Assembly (NCBI GenBank): GCA_050084985.1
Contig: JBITNC010000001.1
Coordinates: 26,908,001-26,972,000, forward strand
DNA: 64,000 nt
Source: Nageia nagi
Taxonomy: Eukaryota; Pinophyta
Direction of reading: 5' to 3'
In this document: piece after piece, positions 62,101 through 64,000 of the stretch
Layout: every line of letters starts with the position of its first letter
Numbering within the stretch: the first letter of the stretch is position 1
Made by a program: the position numbers and the translations under genes
Notes under the pieces: model-generated
Databases searched by the model: none
What the model was told of the DNA's origin: nothing
The model's input: the letters and a program-made list of their open reading frames with translations, nothing else

Positions 62101-64000
62101 CATATACACAAGATGCACTTCAATAGTAAATGGTTGCCTCCTCCCTGCAGGTCTTTGTATACACAGTCTCCTTTTCTCAGAAGCCATGCTCTTCACCAGG
62201 CAACACGAAGTCTTAACAGTCTTCTAAATGCAGGTCACTCTCAAGTTGTTTACGCAGGTCTGCATCTATTGCATTTCTGACCTCCAATGCTACACATTCC
62301 TCTTCTTTCTGTCAGATTGTTTCACAACACGCGTAGGTCATTTTCTGAATAATGGCAGTTTCTCAACAAATACGCATACAGCTTTTAATTTATTCCTTGT
62401 ATGCTATGAACATTAAATGCTCTAATGAACTTTGAATCCTTTGATGATTGATCTGCTCTCATACCATATTGAAAATATGGAAGGGCCCGAATGGACACTG
62501 ATTTCATTACAATACTGCAAATAAATAATAAATGAATTGAGAATCTTGTTCAACAACCTCCTAACTAACTGGCTAACAAACCAGACTTGTACATAACCAC
62601 CCAATGACTCGTCATCCTAATAAAAAAATAAATTTTTTTTTTTCCTAAAACAAAAACTTAGACCTACTAATACAATAACAACTAAATTAATAAAACTACA
62701 ATAACAATATATATTATCTAATTTTCTAACAATCCATAGCTCCCATGGTTTGTAATAATGGCTTCTTATAGTTATCTATCCCCTAAGGAGAGTCTCCTTA
62801 GCTTCATGTAAGCACTAGCTTGAAGTCCAAGTAGGCTACGTGCATAATATGTTACTGCTATATGGATAAAATAAAATTGAATTAAAAGGGAGCCAAATTC
62901 CGTTTGTAGTAGATAAATCAGAAGACTGCTTCTTTGTTCCTTACTTTTCTTGACTGAAACTGGATCTTGAGTCTGTCTGCTGTATTGATATTTTTCTTTT
63001 CTCATGTTATGATGTCTCGAGGTTGTCAACAATATGTTGAGGTTAACAACCACAGGTCTTTCTTGTTTTTCCAGATGTATATCGCGATTTTGAACTATGA
63101 TATTTGTCTCAAATCAACACTATTATTTTAATGTGATATTGTTATCTTCGTTGTTCTGCATCTTATGGATGTACTGAATAATGCGATCTAAAACATTTTC
63201 AGCTGATAAGAGTTTGCTTGCTTGTTATGTTTGTTTTCATATTTTTTATTTCATTAGAACTGAAAAAATACCGCTGCTATAAAAGGGGTCTGTGTCTTCC
63301 GAACATTGGATTTGATCTTTGTGTTGTGGTTGTGGCTGCTTTTTTGTTGTAGTCATGGACATTACAGAGAGTTTGCTTTCTTATCATGTTTGTTTTCATA
63401 TTCTGAACTTTATTAGAACTGCTAAAAGATCACTGCTATAAAAGGTGTCCGTGTCTTCCTAACATTGGATTTGATGATTGTGTTGTGATTGTGGCTACGT
63501 TTTGATTGTAGTCATGGACATCACAAACTCAGGGAGTAAATAATGTTGCAAGCCGTTACAATCGTGAAGGAATTTTCGTTTTGCCATCATCTAGAGCTTT
63601 TCGAGATGAGGAAGGTGATAGCTTTTGGGTGCAATTCAAAATTGTGGATCAGCATCGAATACCTTCAGGATCAAATGCGCCTTACAATGTTACGGTGATT
63701 GCTCTGAACGCTTTATTTGAAGCACCTTTAAGCAAATATTTAATATGGAGAGTTTTGTGCATTCTCTCTTTTTTCCTTTAGTGTTATATAGTTATCCAAT
63801 ATCTGTGGTGTTTTAGGTGACACTTCTGGTCCCTGGAAATTACCAAGGTTCAAGAAGGATAACACAACATCAAATATATTATCAACCTGATACCTACAAA
63901 ATGAAGCTGCCAACAGTGCCTGTGCGAACAACAGGGACGATAATTGTAGAAATGTTTGATAAGAATCATTTGCACTTTTCTGATGAATTTACTCTCACCT
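1476..64000 (+). CDS. DEX1: DEX1, FG-GAP repeat exine-formation protein (partial, 8 exons)
   Basis: Joined exons 1476-2129, 2280-2350, 2844-3103, 52021-52202, 54663-54946, 55040-55157, 63512-63694 and 63817-64000 give one open frame matching plant DEX1 along its length. The order is an acidic Ser/Thr-rich region ending in [13 protein letters not shown], then FG-GAP-like blades with calcium-type loops ([32 protein letters not shown]), then the conserved tail ([33 protein letters not shown]). In Arabidopsis and rice DEX1 is a calcium-binding membrane or secretory-pathway protein needed for primexine and pollen exine patterning. The signal peptide, first blades and C-terminal transmembrane segment lie outside the window. 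Intron lengths are 150, 493, 48917, 2460, 93, 8354 and 122 bp. Intact frames and canonical splice sites argue for a functional gene rather than a pseudogene. Confidence 0.93.
2280..2350 (+). CDS. DEX1: DEX1 exon b, FG-GAP blade
   Basis: Starts after the acceptor tttcag (2279) and stops before gtaagc (2351). It encodes [20 protein letters not shown] and ends one third into a Glu codon completed by the next exon. DIDNDG is a calcium-type FG-GAP loop. Confidence 0.9.
2623..2858 (+). repeat. Tandem duplication with decoy 3' splice site (exon c)
   Basis: Two copies about 131 bp apart (about 2623-2726 and 2753-2858). Each includes an AT-rich intron end, the block tactaagacatcatg, the acceptor gacag and the first 14-15 exon bases (AT[T/A]CTATGACAACC). 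Splicing to the upstream copy (AG at 2711-2712) would read eight codons and hit TAA. Confidence 0.85.
2844..3103 (+). CDS. DEX1: DEX1 exon c, FG-GAP blades
   Basis: The acceptor is gacag at 2843 and the donor gtaata at 3104. It encodes [13 protein letters not shown] through [19 protein letters not shown] to DHHG, a near-identical match to the conserved DEX1 core. The ORF reads a few codons into the intron, but the next FG-GAP residues ([11 protein letters not shown]) are found only at 52021, so the exon ends here. A duplicate of its splice acceptor lies 131 bp upstream. Confidence 0.93.
4371..4650 (+). repeat. Array of stem-loops with conserved loop and co-varying stems
   Basis: Seven short hairpins in 280 bp. 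Stems: 4371-4379/4392-4400 TGTGAATAG/CTGTTCACA; 4403-4409/4424-4430 TTGGATA/TATCCAA; 4481-4486/4500-4505 TGGATA/TATCCA; 4518-4523/4532-4537 TGATTG/CAATCA; 4544-4552/4565-4573 TGTGAATAG/CTATTCACA; about 4583-4608 TTTGGATA/TATCAAA (one bulge); 4627-4632/4645-4650 ATGGCT/AGCCAT. The 8-14-nt loops share a core like TGTNTGTCCC, whereas the stem sequence changes and stays self-complementary. Confidence 0.8.
6585..6971 (-). pseudogene. Element E ORF remnant, unknown protein
   Basis: A 128-codon minus-strand stretch containing [19 protein letters not shown] and [18 protein letters not shown]. More minus-strand coding-like sequence continues upstream to about 7400 in shifting frames, so this is a broken remnant of a larger protein. 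It occupies the same place in E as the unknown ORF in A, B and D, but I cannot align it to them convincingly. No enzymatic motif is visible. Confidence 0.5.
8260..8700 (-). repeat. Palindrome array of element E
   Basis: Four or five diverged modules of about 55 bp. Each opens with GGCGCAAA- or GGCACA-like arms and closes with an inverted TTTGCGCC or TTTGTGCC arm (for example about 8279-8332 and 8352-8405). The plus-strand ORF at 8251-8748 is a by-product of the array. Confidence 0.65.
11127..11267 (+). repeat. Copia K 5' LTR (3'-truncated)
   Basis: Matches the first 141 bp or so of the 3' LTR, with only a handful of differences (for example gattatgatat versus gattatggtat). It stops at tgtatctt, where unrelated gag coding sequence begins. 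Confidence 0.88.
11277..11650 (+). pseudogene. Copia K gag, C-terminal part
   Basis: Encodes a Copia gag C-terminal half ([20 protein letters not shown], then an Arg/Gly-rich stretch). After a frameshift near 11540 it continues into a complete CX2CX4HX4C zinc knuckle at about 11575-11616 ([14 protein letters not shown]). The gag N-terminus is missing because of the deletion that also removed the primer binding site. Not functional. Confidence 0.82.
11754..14900 (+). pseudogene. Copia K pol: protease, integrase, RT, RNase H (broken)
   Basis: Protease: the region before GATCHMT lacks the catalytic Asp-Ser (V-I-G-A-T is read), so the site is destroyed. A GAG-pre-integrase zinc region follows ([24 protein letters not shown]), then integrase residues D (HSDLCGPL), D (RSDNGGEY) and E ([10 protein letters not shown]). 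RT shows [15 protein letters not shown] and an intact [10 protein letters not shown]. RNase H shows [14 protein letters not shown] and DNISAIQLA. In-frame stops lie at 12681, 13251, 13760, 14563, 14716 and 14824, with single-base frameshifts near 13690 and 13865. Most stops sit where this family normally has Gln. Confidence 0.92.
14908..15157 (+). repeat. Copia K 3' LTR (complete, 250 bp)
   Basis: Starts TGTTAGACACCTAATCC after the polypurine tract at about 14897-14907 and ends CCTGCCA, followed by the TSD CATTC. It holds the R/U5 part that the 5' LTR has lost. Confidence 0.9.
18170..19760 (-). repeat. Palindrome array of element A
   Basis: About 13 modules of 50-60 bp, irregularly spaced. 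The best are at about 19161-19213, 19250-19303, 19344-19395, 19428-19475 and 19524-19575. On the plus strand each opens with GGTCGCA, has an inner inverted pair GCACCCTTTT..GAGTGCAAAAG and closes with ATGCGACA, so the outer arms GTCGCA/TGCGAC pair. Most other modules are more diverged. Confidence 0.8.
19001..19029 (-). promoter_or_regulatory. Element A core promoter: G-box plus TATA
   Basis: On the minus strand a palindromic G-box ACACGTGT (CACGTG at 19024-19029) is followed about 14 bases later by CTATAAAAGG (19010-19001). Element B has the same pair with the same spacing. The ORF starts about 850 bases downstream. Confidence 0.65.
19955..20634. other. AT-rich spacer between elements A and D
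   Basis: About 680 bp with no ORF. It is the sequence into which A and D inserted: it follows A's right TSD and ends with D's left flank TAGCC. The words tgtataaatatgcttatacc (about 20054) look LTR- or promoter-like, but no partner copy was found. It may be more of element J or plain intron. Confidence 0.35.
23815..25115 (+). repeat. Palindrome array of element B
   Basis: About ten modules in the opposite orientation to A's, each CGCATG or CACATGCTTTT..GAGTGCTTTTGCACCC..TGCGACC. Clear ones lie at about 23817-23870, 24050-24106, 24148-24200, 24246-24295, 24540-24590, 24642-24692 and 24843-24890. Outer arms and the inner GTGC/GCAC arms both pair. ORFs called across this stretch are artefacts. 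Confidence 0.72.
24744..24770 (+). promoter_or_regulatory. Element B core promoter: G-box plus TATA
   Basis: TGACACGTGG (CACGTG 24744-24749), then TATAAAT at 24764-24770, 14 bases later. This is the same arrangement and spacing as in element A, although the surrounding sequence has diverged. The ORF begins at about 25195. Confidence 0.65.
25195..28858 (+). pseudogene. Element B ORF, unknown gag-like/coiled protein, broken
   Basis: Collinear with the ORF of element A and carrying the same N-terminus, including an in-frame TAG just before [13 protein letters not shown]. Segments: 25277-25570 ([29 protein letters not shown]), the [16 protein letters not shown] motif near 25592, 26169-26366 ([17 protein letters not shown]), the charged Pro/Ser region 26910-27538, and the helical C-terminal domain 28190-28597 ([20 protein letters not shown]), ending [14 protein letters not shown] and a stop near 28858. 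Many stops are TAG. No known catalytic motif. Confidence 0.7.
29396..30906 (-). repeat. Element F 3' LTR (minus orientation)
   Basis: Near-identical copy of 36329-37838. TGACGTCA boxes are at 30289, 30399, 30523 and 30644; the minisatellite is at 29571-29657 (ggatagggtaac at 29571, 29599 and 29627). Short ORFs inside both LTRs are duplicates of each other and have no coding character. Confidence 0.88.
31001..34478 (-). CDS. Element F accessory ORF(s), unknown coiled-coil protein in three frames
   Basis: Three overlapping same-strand ORFs read as one protein of about 1,150 residues. Part 1 (34478-33384, 364 codons) has a basic N-terminus, then [20 protein letters not shown]. Near 33400 the sense passes to part 2 (33612-32335), [20 protein letters not shown] to a D/E-rich stretch. 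Near 32750 it passes to part 3 (32707-31001, 568 codons), a Pro/Ser-rich head followed by a long coiled coil ([19 protein letters not shown]). The D-x-x-G..I..AF motif also occurs in the ORFs of A and D. The shifts could be mutations, programmed frameshifts, introns or assembly errors. No catalytic motif; function unknown. Confidence 0.7.
34916..36286 (-). CDS. Element F gag (retrotransposon gag with zinc knuckle)
   Basis: Intact 456-codon ORF. The first ATG (36286) lies only 14 bases past the primer-site motif; a later Met ([13 protein letters not shown], about codon 36) is a likelier start. The central part has the Ty3/Gypsy gag core ([29 protein letters not shown]). A Pro-rich linker and a CX2CX3HX4C knuckle ([13 protein letters not shown]) are near the end. 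It would form the virus-like particle and bind element RNA. It stops without running into a protease, and nothing downstream resembles pol. The clean frame fits the young LTRs. Confidence 0.88.
   Translation of the reverse strand: MATLLKHHPWYVLKQIICEYHRCFEPVIFFCNLEFMWTRSKTRAAKEKPEFGKLDTPRRKTLIKSKSLNSIDSLKSFIKPEPSNLHTRDTFPEMANPAQNIYPEWDNGVPIALAVLHDIPANVFKTLPEFDATSEKTAYEHCVDVAGLAKIHNIQHEDIMVRLLAQSFKGKVLDWYRGLSNGSISTWAQLAEPFILEFNELGDPFSLLTQFTSIKRFEQENIPDFNIRFQRTWTRVPMPVRPQQFQALMYYLRAFPPDLSLQIQNSGVNTFPEVYRQAVYAESCLIAVGKLPSRMPMPYFPITTTQQQILRPPVISSVPPLANIPAPVQPWSSNLPIPRAPLALPAPHQPNMNQGLASSTEIQELRNLCRNMANQITVLTRQNNAKRYPYPAVEKAQHVLNEDVDQASTSGAVNGLCLACNDAHEQTTCPIFQYQEYLSRSGGIPPPGVADDKAGT
36300..36317 (-). 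promoter_or_regulatory. Element F primer-binding-site-like motif
   Basis: TGGCACGCCCGGTGGGAC on the minus strand, 11 bases inside the 5' LTR. It begins with the TGG expected of a tRNA-CCA complement and resembles plant Gypsy leaders. The priming tRNA was not identified. Confidence 0.5.
36329..37838 (-). repeat. Element F 5' LTR (minus orientation)
   Basis: Read on the minus strand: U3 with four TGACGTCA boxes (plus coordinates 37221, 37331, 37455 and 37576), a TATAAGTATATG-like box near 36935, a pyrimidine-rich leader made of a 28-bp minisatellite (36503-36589), and the end CACAATCTCAATCAACA at 36329. Confidence 0.88.
39438..40408 (+). repeat. Palindrome array of element C
   Basis: Eight modules of about 55 bp at about 39438, 39552, 39664, 39780, 39982, 40056, 40270 and a half-module ending 40402. 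The best (40270-40317) pairs GGCGCATGC with GCATGCGCC and, inside, CCAAAAAGACA with TGTCTTTTTTGG, a near-perfect palindrome of 48 bp. Peptides such as FVFLEHAP recur on the minus strand only because the repeat recurs. Confidence 0.82.
40553..40860 (+). pseudogene. Element C TATA and truncated ORF
   Basis: GCTATAAACACC at about 40552-40563 is followed by an open stretch to 40855 ([39 protein letters not shown]) that ends at TAG. Downstream sequence up to 41135 looks coding but is full of stops. The large N-terminal domain seen in A, B and D is absent. Confidence 0.45.
41136..42282 (+). other. Conserved 3' region of element C
   Basis: About 1.15 kb beginning TGTTGCAAGCACAAC after a purine-rich GAGGCGGGA. 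It corresponds to 20635-21784 of element D on the other strand (shared word CTTTATTATTGGACC). It resembles an LTR in length and in its TG..CA ends, but no second copy exists at the 5' end of C or D. The short plus-strand ORF at 41816-42163 is not supported. Confidence 0.5.
42737..42746 (-). promoter_or_regulatory. Element D TATA box
   Basis: TATAAATATG on the minus strand, between the palindrome array and the ORF start at 42516. This is the same relative place as in A, B and C. Confidence 0.5.
42902..43761 (-). repeat. Palindrome array of element D
   Basis: Seven modules at about 42902-42955, 43116-43165, 43191-43240, 43336-43385, 43481-43530, 43596-43645 and 43709-43760. Each pairs a GCGCATGC-like left arm with a GCATGCGC-like right arm around an inner palindrome AAAAGACAAAATTTTGTCTT. 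The plus-strand ORF at 43481-43747 is only this repeat translated. Confidence 0.8.
44016..44777. other. Unassigned intron sequence between D and G
   Basis: About 760 bp, AT-rich, with no supported ORF or repeat partner. It directly continues the sequence left of element D (20634), so it is part of the older insertion target. Confidence 0.35.
44778..45233 (+). repeat. Element G 5' LTR
   Basis: 456 bp, TG..CA. Pairs with 47691-47960 plus 51139-51310. Shared words include gtttgtaactcctagatag and gtagggatttggtcaag. Confidence 0.88.
45552..47580 (+). pseudogene. Element G gag start and acidic Cys-rich protein
   Basis: Reading from ATG 45552 with one shift, [19 protein letters not shown] and GYEEPKDW match the N-terminus of Copia gag (UBN2 type). 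Thereafter (45842-46171, 46180-46386, 46499-46774 and on to 47580) the frames encode an unusual protein rich in Glu, Asp and Cys with repeated units such as CLMEEA, CLIEET and CLMKKA spaced 10-25 residues. Two or three stops break it. The repeats suggest expansion of a short unit. It resembles no gag, pol or env I know. It could be a captured host sequence or a degenerate gag tail. Confidence 0.55.
47961..51128 (-). mobile_element. hAT-superfamily DNA transposon
   Basis: Interrupts the 3' LTR of G with the direct repeat TTTGTAAC (47953-47960 and 51131-51138), the 8-bp TSD size of hAT elements. Imperfect terminal inverted repeats: TAGATCACATGGTACG at the left and, inverted, TAGCATAAAGGGTACG at the right. 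GGTACG/CGTACC words crowd both subterminal regions (47968-48045 and 51005-51120), likely transposase binding sites. Two extra bases (GG) at the right end leave the exact border uncertain. Confidence 0.85.
48616..50800 (-). pseudogene. hAT transposase (BED finger, DUF659, dimerisation domain)
   Basis: From 50800 downward: [20 protein letters not shown], then a BED zinc finger (PLWRYVT.., [20 protein letters not shown]). A frameshift near 50535 leads into [20 protein letters not shown]. The DUF659 region (50338-49901) holds [21 protein letters not shown] probable intron follows, then [13 protein letters not shown] (about 49735) and a 347-codon ORF (49659-48616), whose end [20 protein letters not shown] and NWSTY.. 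is the hAT C-terminal dimerisation domain. One stop before the last ORF and the frameshift make it probably inactive. Confidence 0.85.
51316..52020 (+). other. Remainder of the large DEX1 intron
   Basis: About 700 bp of AT-rich intron from the right TSD of element G to the acceptor of exon d. No ORF or repeat is supported. The last 50 bases are T-rich and end in gcatgcag. Confidence 0.6.
52021..52202 (+). CDS. DEX1: DEX1 exon d, FG-GAP blade
   Basis: Follows gcatgcag (52020) and precedes gttgag (52203). It encodes [34 protein letters not shown] and [11 protein letters not shown]. It joins in frame with exon c across the 48.9-kb intron. Confidence 0.93.
52203..54662 (+). other. DEX1 intron between exons d and e
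   Basis: 2.46 kb with no clear TE. The only compositional oddity is a purine-rich GGGA/GAGG tract at about 53470-53520. The short ORFs here are not supported. Confidence 0.6.
54663..54946 (+). CDS. DEX1: DEX1 exon e, FG-GAP blade
   Basis: Follows ctgcag (54662) and precedes gtatgt (54947). It encodes [35 protein letters not shown] and [17 protein letters not shown], ending in [12 protein letters not shown] is the clearest calcium-loop signature in the window. Confidence 0.93.
55040..55157 (+). CDS. DEX1: DEX1 exon f
   Basis: A 93-bp intron separates it from exon e. The acceptor is ctgcag (55039) and the donor gtatgt (55158). It encodes [19 protein letters not shown], then [18 protein letters not shown], which is diagnostic for DEX1. 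Confidence 0.93.
55621..56945 (+). repeat. Tandem duplication of about 250 bp, second copy split by a MITE
   Basis: Copy 1 is 55621-55870. Copy 2 is 55872-55945 plus 56774-56945. Shared words include tgggaccaatc, tcacccctatttc, gccaatcatgttagt and ccttgtggccagcccatg. Copy 1 has the uninterrupted site where copy 2 carries the MITE. Confidence 0.8.
55946..56765. mobile_element. Non-autonomous hAT-type MITE, 820 bp
   Basis: Near-perfect 8-bp TSD (gaaaaagc 55938-55945, gaaaaagt 56766-56773). Terminal inverted repeats: ATGTTCCACATGG at the left and, inverted, GTGTTCCATAGGG at the right. The interior has many GGGAAC/GTTCCC words and no ORF. The empty site in the neighbouring copy supports the borders. 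Confidence 0.78.
57158..58087. other. Unidentified insertion in the 3' LTR of H
   Basis: About 930 bp present in the 57041-58248 LTR and absent from 62467-62731. No ORF, clear TSD or terminal repeat was found. It could be a TE fragment or filler DNA. Confidence 0.45.
58600..60053 (-). pseudogene. Element I unknown protein with internal repeat
   Basis: Minus-strand frames 60053-59832, 59947-59516, 59685-59149 and 59106-58600 overlap and read as one broken protein of about 450 residues. Features: [40 protein letters not shown], then two tandem copies of the unit [25 protein letters not shown], and a C-terminal part with [17 protein letters not shown] and [15 protein letters not shown]. No zinc knuckle or catalytic motif. 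It could be a diverged gag or an acquired gene; function unknown. Confidence 0.5.
60340..60660 (-). repeat. Leader tandem repeat in element I
   Basis: Two diverged copies about 190 bp apart (about 60350-60450 and 60540-60640) share caaatgct, aaatga.., attc.agtgat and aaaagggtattt. They lie between the primer binding site and the ORF of element I. The plus-strand ORF at 60566-60787 is a by-product. Confidence 0.5.
61370..62454 (-). other. Element H leader and interior remnant
   Basis: About 1.1 kb between H's primer binding site and element I. A 61-codon minus-strand frame at 61930-61745 is the longest open piece and matches nothing I know. The word GCAGGTC occurs four times on the plus strand (about 62074, 62147, 62232 and 62256). 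Confidence 0.4.
62732..63207 (+). other. DEX1 intron sequence right of element H
   Basis: About 470 bp of AT-rich intron, without a supported ORF or repeat, between the TSD of H and the duplicated splice region. Confidence 0.5.
63208..63526 (+). repeat. Tandem duplication with decoy 3' splice site (exon g)
   Basis: Copies at about 63208-63366 and 63367-63526 (period 159 bp) share gagtttgctt, gctataaaagg, aacattggatttgat and the acceptor plus exon start ttgtagTCATGGACAT. Splicing to the upstream acceptor (AG 63351-63352) would reach TGA within 17 codons. Confidence 0.88.
63512..63694 (+). CDS. DEX1: DEX1 exon g
   Basis: The acceptor is attgtag (63511) and the donor gtgatt (63695). It encodes [20 protein letters not shown], then [20 protein letters not shown] and [11 protein letters not shown]. 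Its acceptor and first bases are duplicated 159 bp upstream at 63352. Confidence 0.92.
63817..64000 (+). CDS. DEX1: DEX1 exon h (runs off window)
   Basis: Follows ttttag (63816). It encodes [38 protein letters not shown] and [12 protein letters not shown], then is cut by the window end. In DEX1 the membrane-spanning C-terminus should follow directly. Confidence 0.92.
   Translation, partial: MTLLVPGNYQGSRRITQHQIYYQPDTYKMKLPTVPVRTTGTIIVEMFDKNHLHFSDEFTLT

Larger units (their letters stand above)
57041..62731 (-). mobile_element. Non-autonomous LTR element H (minus), hosting element I
   Basis: TSD ATCCA (57036-57040 and 62732-62736). LTRs 62467-62731 (265 bp, element 5') and 57041-58248 (element 3', enlarged by about 930 bp of unrelated sequence at about 57158-58087). 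On the minus strand the LTR starts TGTTAG and ends TTTCAATA, with TA instead of CA in both copies. The primer binding site TGGTATGAGAGC follows at once (62466-62455), close to the tRNA-iMet complement. The interior apart from element I (61370-62454, 58249-58382) has no RT or integrase. Confidence 0.8.

Noticed and set aside
1476-64000. DEX1 as a processed pseudogene or captured fragment
   Set aside because: Introns are retained, splice sites are canonical and all eight exons keep the frame.

Overview
This is a stretch of a large, repeat-rich plant nuclear genome. It holds most of one host gene, the plus-strand orthologue of Arabidopsis DEX1 (DEFECTIVE IN EXINE FORMATION 1, an FG-GAP repeat membrane protein), whose introns are packed with nested transposable elements. 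One intron is 48.9 kb and another 8.4 kb. Giant TE-filled introns around short conserved exons, together with gag-only LTR elements, point to a gymnosperm (conifer-type) genome. That is an inference; the sequence does not name the species.

Host gene. Eight DEX1 exons can be placed: about 1476-2129, 2280-2350, 2844-3103, 52021-52202, 54663-54946, 55040-55157, 63512-63694 and 63817-64000. All seven junctions have GT..AG sites and keep the frame. The N-terminal exons lie upstream of the window, and the C-terminal membrane anchor lies beyond base 64000. Two exons (2844 and 63512) are each preceded by a tandem duplication that carries a decoy copy of their own 3' splice site.

The 48.9-kb intron (3104-52020) is a stack of insertions that can be resolved from target-site duplications (TSDs). 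Five elements, called A to E here, form one coherent group: E 4756-8993, A 9196-19949, D 20635-44015, B 23635-38775 and C 39143-42282. Each starts with TGTTG at a small terminal hairpin, then carries an array of long imperfect palindromes, a TATA box (seen in A-D), a degenerate ORF with no recognisable pol domains, and a conserved end GAAAGAAAAA..CCAACA. Each is flanked by a 5-bp TSD, yet none has visible long terminal repeats. This is the most interesting content of the window. B and C sit inside D. A contains a broken Copia element (11127-15157). B contains a very young LTR element, F (29396-37838), which has gag plus an accessory ORF but no pol. The accessory ORF shares a motif with the A-E ORF. 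A TRIM-like remnant (about 3505-9195) contains a run of stem-loops whose stems co-vary while the loop is conserved. Toward the 3' side, a pol-less LTR element G (44778-51310) has a hAT transposon (47961-51128) in its 3' LTR.

The 8.4-kb intron (55158-63511) holds a local tandem duplication interrupted by a hAT-type MITE (55946-56765). It also holds a minus-strand LTR element H (57041-62731) with a second pol-less LTR element I (58383-61369) nested in it.

No tRNA, rRNA or CRISPR array was seen. All coding calls were made by eye. DEX1, the Copia polyprotein and the hAT transposase are recognised from family motifs. The other TE proteins are described without an assigned function.
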